The notes under the pieces: generated by a model
Databases searched by the model: none
Told to the model about the DNA's origin: nothing
Seen by the model: only the letters and a program-made list of their open reading frames with translations
Program-made: the position numbers and the translations under genes
Part shown: piece by piece, positions 60,533 to 64,000 of the stretch
Layout of the letters: each line of letters begins with the position of its first letter
Position numbering within the stretch: the stretch's first letter is position 1
Assembly: GCA_035550215.1 (NCBI GenBank)
Contig: DASZPM010000004.1
Coordinates: forward strand, 511,086-575,085
Source: JABDFW01 sp035550215
GTDB taxonomy: Bacteria; Bacteroidota; Bacteroidia; Chitinophagales; Chitinophagaceae
Length of the DNA stretch: 64,000 nt
Direction: 5' to 3'

Positions 60533-62284
60533 TTATTTTACGCCGGGAAATAATTGCGGAATACTATCGCTAACCATCCTGAAGCCATCTTCCATCTTTG
60601 GGCCTCTTGCTTCAATTACAGCGCCGTAGTCAATCATTATGCAGGGCTGGTGGGGCGCATTAAGGCATGCGTGCAGGGAATCGGGGATATAAACTTTTAC
60701 ACCATTGGCAAGAGTTTGGTATTTAAAAGTAGCCGTGTCATTACGCGTAAAATATTGCTTGTCTTTAAGCGGGTACAGCCAGCAATTTCTTAACGTAAAA
60801 GCATAGCCTGAAGGCTTGTTGTAACCATCTACAAAGTAAAGCGTAGTTGAAATTAGTATAATGACTGCTGACAGAATATAAACCAATTTGTATTGCCGTA
60901 TAAACAGGAAATCTTTCATGGCAAGCCATGGCAATACGATGGCAAACGCCAGGAATGTTATGCCAAACCTGTATTCGGGCGAGTTGTATAACCAAAGCCA
61001 TATAGCCGCGTAAATAATGAACCATAATGCAAAAATCATCACAGGTATTTTACGCCTTTGTTTAAGCCCTGCCAGCCAGTAAACCGGTGAAATAATAGCC
61101 GGTATAAAAATCGCGAAATTCAGCGGCCTGCCTGCATGAAACTGTGCTATAAACCACTTAGCCAAAAAAGCCGGGAAGGAGAGGGACTGAACATAACCAA
61201 TATCCAGCGAGAATAATGCGCTTAATGTTTTTATATACCCTGTTTCAAGCTCCAGCACATGCTTTGGCGTTTCCCAGTCAAAGTTAAAAATGTCAAGCTG
61301 GTATAACGGGTAAACGAGGTAACCGCTCAATATAATATTCCTGCAAAGCCACGGTATGTATATTAACAATGATACAAGCGTGATTTTTGTGACAACCGGC
61401 AACAGCTTTTGCGTGCGGAGGAAATATAATAGCAACGGGAGTACGAGTAACGCGGGAAATGCGGCCAGCTTTGCTGTAACGCTGTAAATAAGTAATAAAG
61501 CAGGCAAAATGAATTGCGGCAAGCCGGGCCGCCGGGTGCAGAAGCCGTCGTAAATTTTTATGAATGCATAAACAAGACAAACAATAAACAGCGTGTCTGA
61601 CGACGGCGACGAAATGTTGAGTAATAACACCCGTGTTAATATTATAAAGAGGACGAGATAAATAAAACCGGTTATAGTTTGCGTGGTTTGCAGTATTCGT
61701 TTTAACAGCCATAATAAACACAAAGCAGTTAAAACGCCGTTTAGCGGGTAAATAGCCTGGCCCGTTAAGGCAGTAAATGAATATGCGGCCTGTATAATAA
61801 ACGACGCGGGGTTAAAGGCCAGCCGCCCGTGAATATTGGCAAGGCCGGGAATAACCCTGTATTTTTCATACCACGCAATGGTTATGTAATGATAGTCGGC
61901 GCTGTCGCTGTTGATGGGGGGAATAATCCAGTAGTAAAACAAAAATAATAATACAGGTATTGTAAAAACAAGGTTGCGCCGCCGGAAGATAAATGATAGC
62001 TGTTGCTTTGCAGATGTAAGTAACTGGCTGCATTTACAAGGTAGCCGGTATGTGGTAATACACGCCAAAATAAATAAGGGTAAAAGACAATAAAAATTTA
62101 CGGGCCACCAAAAAGAAAGAATATTAAAATATATGGTTGATAATAATAATCCTGCGAGAAAAACGCCTAAAATATTTGCATTTACCGCGCAATTTAGTAA
62201 CCGCTCCAACATACGAAGAGTGAGCATGCCCAACCCCAGCGTTATAAATAAAAGCAGCGCTGAATCAATCAATAGTAGAAGCAT
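60533..62284 (-). CDS. Large membrane protein, glycosyltransferase-like (GT-C type)
   Basis: A 583-residue protein with about twelve hydrophobic segments and a soluble C-terminal domain of about 90 residues (from about 490). A periplasmic loop after the fourth helix holds NSDSADYHYITIAWYEKYRVIPGLANIHGRLAFNPASF, with an Asp-Tyr-His core and HGRLAFN that recall GT-C glycosyltransferases of the PMT/ArnT group and a family of LIC_10190-type membrane proteins. The sugar and target are not known. Single gene. Confidence 0.65.
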   Translation of the reverse strand: MLLLLIDSALLLFITLGLGMLTLRMLERLLNCAVNANILGVFLAGLLLSTIYFNILSFWWPVNFYCLLPLFILACITTYRLPCKCSQLLTSAKQQLSFIFRRRNLVFTIPVLLFLFYYWIIPPINSDSADYHYITIAWYEKYRVIPGLANIHGRLAFNPASFIIQAAYSFTALTGQAIYPLNGVLTALCLLWLLKRILQTTQTITGFIYLVLFIILTRVLLLNISSPSSDTLFIVCLVYAFIKIYDGFCTRRPGLPQFILPALLLIYSVTAKLAAFPALLVLPLLLYFLRTQKLLPVVTKITLVSLLIYIPWLCRNIILSGYLVYPLYQLDIFNFDWETPKHVLELETGYIKTLSALFSLDIGYVQSLSFPAFLAKWFIAQFHAGRPLNFAIFIPAIISPVYWLAGLKQRRKIPVMIFALWFIIYAAIWLWLYNSPEYRFGITFLAFAIVLPWLAMKDFLFIRQYKLVYILSAVIILISTTLYFVDGYNKPSGYAFTLRNCWLYPLKDKQYFTRNDTATFKYQTLANGVKVYIPDSLHACLNAPHQPCIMIDYGAVIEARGPKMEDGFRMVSDSIPQLFPGVK

Positions 62285-62344
62285 AGCGGTTATATTATTT
62301 CATGCCTTAAGGAGAATGGGAGAGATTGCTGTTTACTATACAGG

Positions 62345-62998
62345 CTATTTTATTTTCTCAAATGGCACATTGGTAATAGCATAGCTGCGCCAGTCGTTAA
62401 AATCAAAATGCCACCACTCATAAGGATACACAGTAAAACCCTGGGCTTCCATTTTTGCCCTTAGCAAATCCCTCATTTTACGCTGTTCTTCTGTGCCGCC
62501 TTTATAGTCTGGGTAACTGCGTTCGCTCATTTCATCATATACCCCGGTCATTTCAATTTCCTTACCTGTTTTCAGGTCGTACAGGCTCAGGTCAACGGCA
62601 CAACCGCGGTTGTGGCGGCTGCCCTGTTTAGGGTCAGCAACAAATTTTTTGTTTTCATCAGGGGTAATATCCCAAAATATTTTAGTAACACTCCAGGGGC
62701 GGTAGCCGTCGAACACCAGCAGCCCATAGCCTAAAGGTTTTAATGATGCATTGGCTTTTACCAGCGCCTCGGCAGCCGGGCGTTGCAAAAATGCCCTTGC
62801 CTGCGTGTACACCGGGCGGTGCACAAGGTTATTGCTTGTTGCATAGCGTATATCCAGGTGAATACTGGTGTCAAGCTTTATTAATTCAACAAGGTCAGTT
62901 GGTTTAAAATTGCCTTCTTTATGCGGGGGTTGTGCCTTACACGCCCCCAAAGCGATAATGAATAACCCAATTACAAGATTAACAGGAAATTTTTTCAT
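62345..62998 (-). CDS. ddpX: D-alanyl-D-alanine dipeptidase (VanX/DdpX), lipoprotein
   Basis: A 217-residue zinc peptidase of family M15D that cleaves D-Ala-D-Ala. The signal peptide ends at a lipobox GACK (C20), so it is anchored in the periplasm. The zinc ligands H129 and D136 are in SRHNRGCAVDL, H197 in EWWHFDF, with the catalytic E194; the substrate-side Arg is in DGYRPWS. In the periplasm it would recycle D-Ala-D-Ala from peptidoglycan rather than give vancomycin resistance, as there are no VanH or VanA genes nearby. Confidence 0.9.
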   Translation of the reverse strand: MKKFPVNLVIGLFIIALGACKAQPPHKEGNFKPTDLVELIKLDTSIHLDIRYATSNNLVHRPVYTQARAFLQRPAAEALVKANASLKPLGYGLLVFDGYRPWSVTKIFWDITPDENKKFVADPKQGSRHNRGCAVDLSLYDLKTGKEIEMTGVYDEMSERSYPDYKGGTEEQRKMRDLLRAKMEAQGFTVYPYEWWHFDFNDWRSYAITNVPFEKIK

Positions 62999-63087
62999 AT
63001 TGCTAATGTATTGAAAAATAGGGAACAGCGAGGCAGCAGAATGACTCTTGTTTAGGGTTAACTTCGTTGCCTGTTAAACCAAGCTAA

Positions 63088-63714
63088 TTGAAACTCATCT
63101 TAATATCAGACACACATGGACAGCATAACAACCTGGAAATGCCTGGGGGAGATGTGCTTATTCACGCCGGTGACGTTACAAGGCATGGCGTTGAGGATGA
63201 AGTAATAGATTTTCTTAACTGGTTTGAAAAGCAACCATTTGAATATAGAATTTTTGTTGCCGGTAACTATGACTTTTATTTTGAGCGAACAGCAGAAGAT
63301 AAATTAGAAAAAATTATACCGGAAGGTGTTATTTATTTAAAAGACAGCGGCTTCAGCATTAATGGAATCAATATTTGGGGATCGCCTGTAACGCCCTGGT
63401 TTTTTGATTGGGCGTTTAACAGGCACCGCGGCCCGGCAATAAGGTGGCACTGGGACCTCATACCACCCGGAACGGATGTTTTAGTTACACATGGACCCGT
63501 GTATGGTATACATGATTGTACTATTGATGGCATCCATGTGGGGTGCTACGATCTTCTACAAAGGGTCATAGAGATAAAGCCGCTCATACATGTTGGCGGT
63601 CACATACATGAAGGTTACGGGACAGCGAAAATAAACAACACGATCTTTGTTAATGCCAGCGTTTTGGATGAAGGATATAGATTGGTTAATAAGCCGGTAG
63701 TGCTTGATATATAA
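63088..63714 (+). CDS. Metallophosphoesterase, MPPED-like, TTG start
   Basis: A 208-residue calcineurin-like phosphoesterase. Metal motifs are DTHG at the start (ISDTHGQHN), HAGDV, then VAGNYDFYF, VTHGP and HVGGHIHEGYG. The third motif is normally GNH(D/E); here it is GNYD, so the His that helps catalysis is replaced by Tyr, while the metal-binding Asn remains. A stop codon directly precedes the TTG at 63088 and no other start fits, so TTG must be the start. Length is normal for the group. It is the last complete gene before the IS remnant; its 3' end overlaps the remnant's read-through tail. Confidence 0.85.
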   Translation: MKLILISDTHGQHNNLEMPGGDVLIHAGDVTRHGVEDEVIDFLNWFEKQPFEYRIFVAGNYDFYFERTAEDKLEKIIPEGVIYLKDSGFSINGINIWGSPVTPWFFDWAFNRHRGPAIRWHWDLIPPGTDVLVTHGPVYGIHDCTIDGIHVGCYDLLQRVIEIKPLIHVGGHIHEGYGTAKINNTIFVNASVLDEGYRLVNKPVVLDI

Positions 63715-63955
63715 AGCGCGTATGATTAATTAATTCAAGTTGCCAGTTAATTGGTGAGTTTATAAGCGTAAAAGCTAAAATAAACATCACCAGTTTTATT
63801 AGGAACCCTTTAAAGGTTACTGCATGTATTTTTCTTAAGAACAAAGCCTTTATTTCGCTACTTACCTTCCTGCGCTTGTCTTCTTCATGGCCGGTAGCCT
63901 TTAAAATATCATCGATAATACAGTAAATCCCTATAATTTTATCCTCTGTGAGCAT
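63686..63955 (-). pseudogene. Internally deleted IS982-like transposase remnant
   Basis: An in-frame reading frame of 89 codons that joins two ends of one transposase. The first 31 residues (MLTEDKIIGIYCIIDDILKA and the following basic stretch) match the N-terminus of IS982-like transposases, and SEIKALFLRKIHAVTFKGFL with the following hydrophobic stretch matches the C-terminal end of the same family, normally more than 200 residues later. The whole DDE catalytic core is missing. The join is at Ser-Glu, which occurs in both flanks (VSDSEV and FSEIKAL), so deletion between short homologies is likely. The last residues after NWQLELI are read-through into flanking DNA. No transposition activity is possible. 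Confidence 0.7.
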
Positions 63956-63993
63956 TGATAATTGAGTTTTGTGTGTGGTAACTCAAAATTATC
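63728..63993 (-). mobile_element. MITE-like deletion derivative of an IS982-like element
   Basis: The remnant transposase is flanked by imperfect inverted repeats: about 63728-63745 on the left (in the codons of NWQLELI) and about 63976-63993 on the right, just upstream of the transposase start, pairing at 12 of 18 positions, with the common core AGTTnCCA. The span is about 265 bases, compared with roughly 1 kb for a full element. The exact ends and any target duplication are uncertain; the right end is close to the window edge. Confidence 0.5.
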
Positions 63994-64000
63994 TTTTATT

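Noticed and set aside
62345..62998. A vancomycin-resistance locus at the VanX-like gene
   Set aside because: There is no VanH, VanA/B or two-component pair; the protein is a periplasmic lipoprotein, which fits D-Ala-D-Ala recycling.
1..64000. tRNA, rRNA or CRISPR loci
   Set aside because: No cloverleaf with a GTTCGA-type arm, no rRNA stretch and no regularly spaced direct repeats were noticed; a covariance-model scan would be needed to exclude a missed tRNA.

Overview
This is a stretch of a Bacteroidota chromosome, most likely from the Chitinophagales (family Chitinophagaceae or close). The evidence is direct and indirect: recognisable promoters have the Bacteroidota -7 box TAnnTTTG (before rlmH, aspS, purL, yidC, the type III glutamine synthetase and the pentapeptide gene), Shine-Dalgarno sequences are weak or absent, and the gene set is typical (type III glutamine synthetase, two-FtsX-domain ABC permease, DPP IV-type S9 peptidase, secreted GH16, quinoprotein with inserted cytochrome c, long-leader CysE). 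No rRNA, tRNA or CRISPR array was seen. Genes are densely packed and most of the window is ordinary chromosomal backbone.

Layout. 1-5.5 kb: tail of an unknown gene, a two-domain GNAT acetyltransferase, an MHS-type MFS transporter, the cysE-cysK cysteine operon (reverse) and rlmH. 5.5-8 kb: a reverse operon of four genes that are tandem copies (five modules) of one unknown four-helix membrane family. 8-16 kb: aspS, an Mrr type IV restriction enzyme, and the classical trio circularly permuted ATP-grasp / alpha-E / transglutaminase, then a membrane protein and a GlxA-type AraC regulator. 16-24.7 kb: a pentapeptide-like protein, two small LTxxQ periplasmic proteins, adjacent type III and type II glutamine synthetases, a membrane protein, a papain-like protein and a lysozyme-like protein, both without signal peptide. 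24.8-33 kb: purL, hldD, a Doc toxin-antitoxin pair, proC, a dienelactone hydrolase, an exported methyltransferase-like protein and pyrG. 33-43 kb: DPP IV, a GT87-like membrane protein, a DUF4407 protein, yidC and an ABC permease. 43-49.6 kb: an RND efflux operon (small secreted protein, adaptor, pump, outer-membrane channel). 49.7-51.3 kb: an actin-like ATPase followed by a bactofilin. 51-58 kb: GDPD, GH16, PQQ dehydrogenase, YdjC deacetylase, membrane proteins and an XRE regulator with a strong inverted-repeat operator. 58-60.5 kb: a tight four-gene operon resembling alkylation-damage repair (DUF1203, PF09859 oxygenase, Ada-type metal-binding peptide, AlkB-like). 60.5-64 kb: a glycosyltransferase-like membrane protein, a VanX/DdpX dipeptidase, a metallophosphoesterase and a deletion remnant of an IS982-like element.

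Most interesting: the actin-like protein at 49732-50766 appears circularly permuted. It begins just after the place where the phosphate-1 hairpin should be, and a phosphate-1-like motif (GIDLGN) sits at its extreme C-terminus instead. It is followed after 20 bases by a bactofilin, so the pair could be a two-component cytoskeleton. Second are the tandem family of membrane modules (5.5-8 kb), the four-gene alkylation-repair-like operon, a terminator-like hairpin in the cysE leader, and the internally deleted IS at the right edge.
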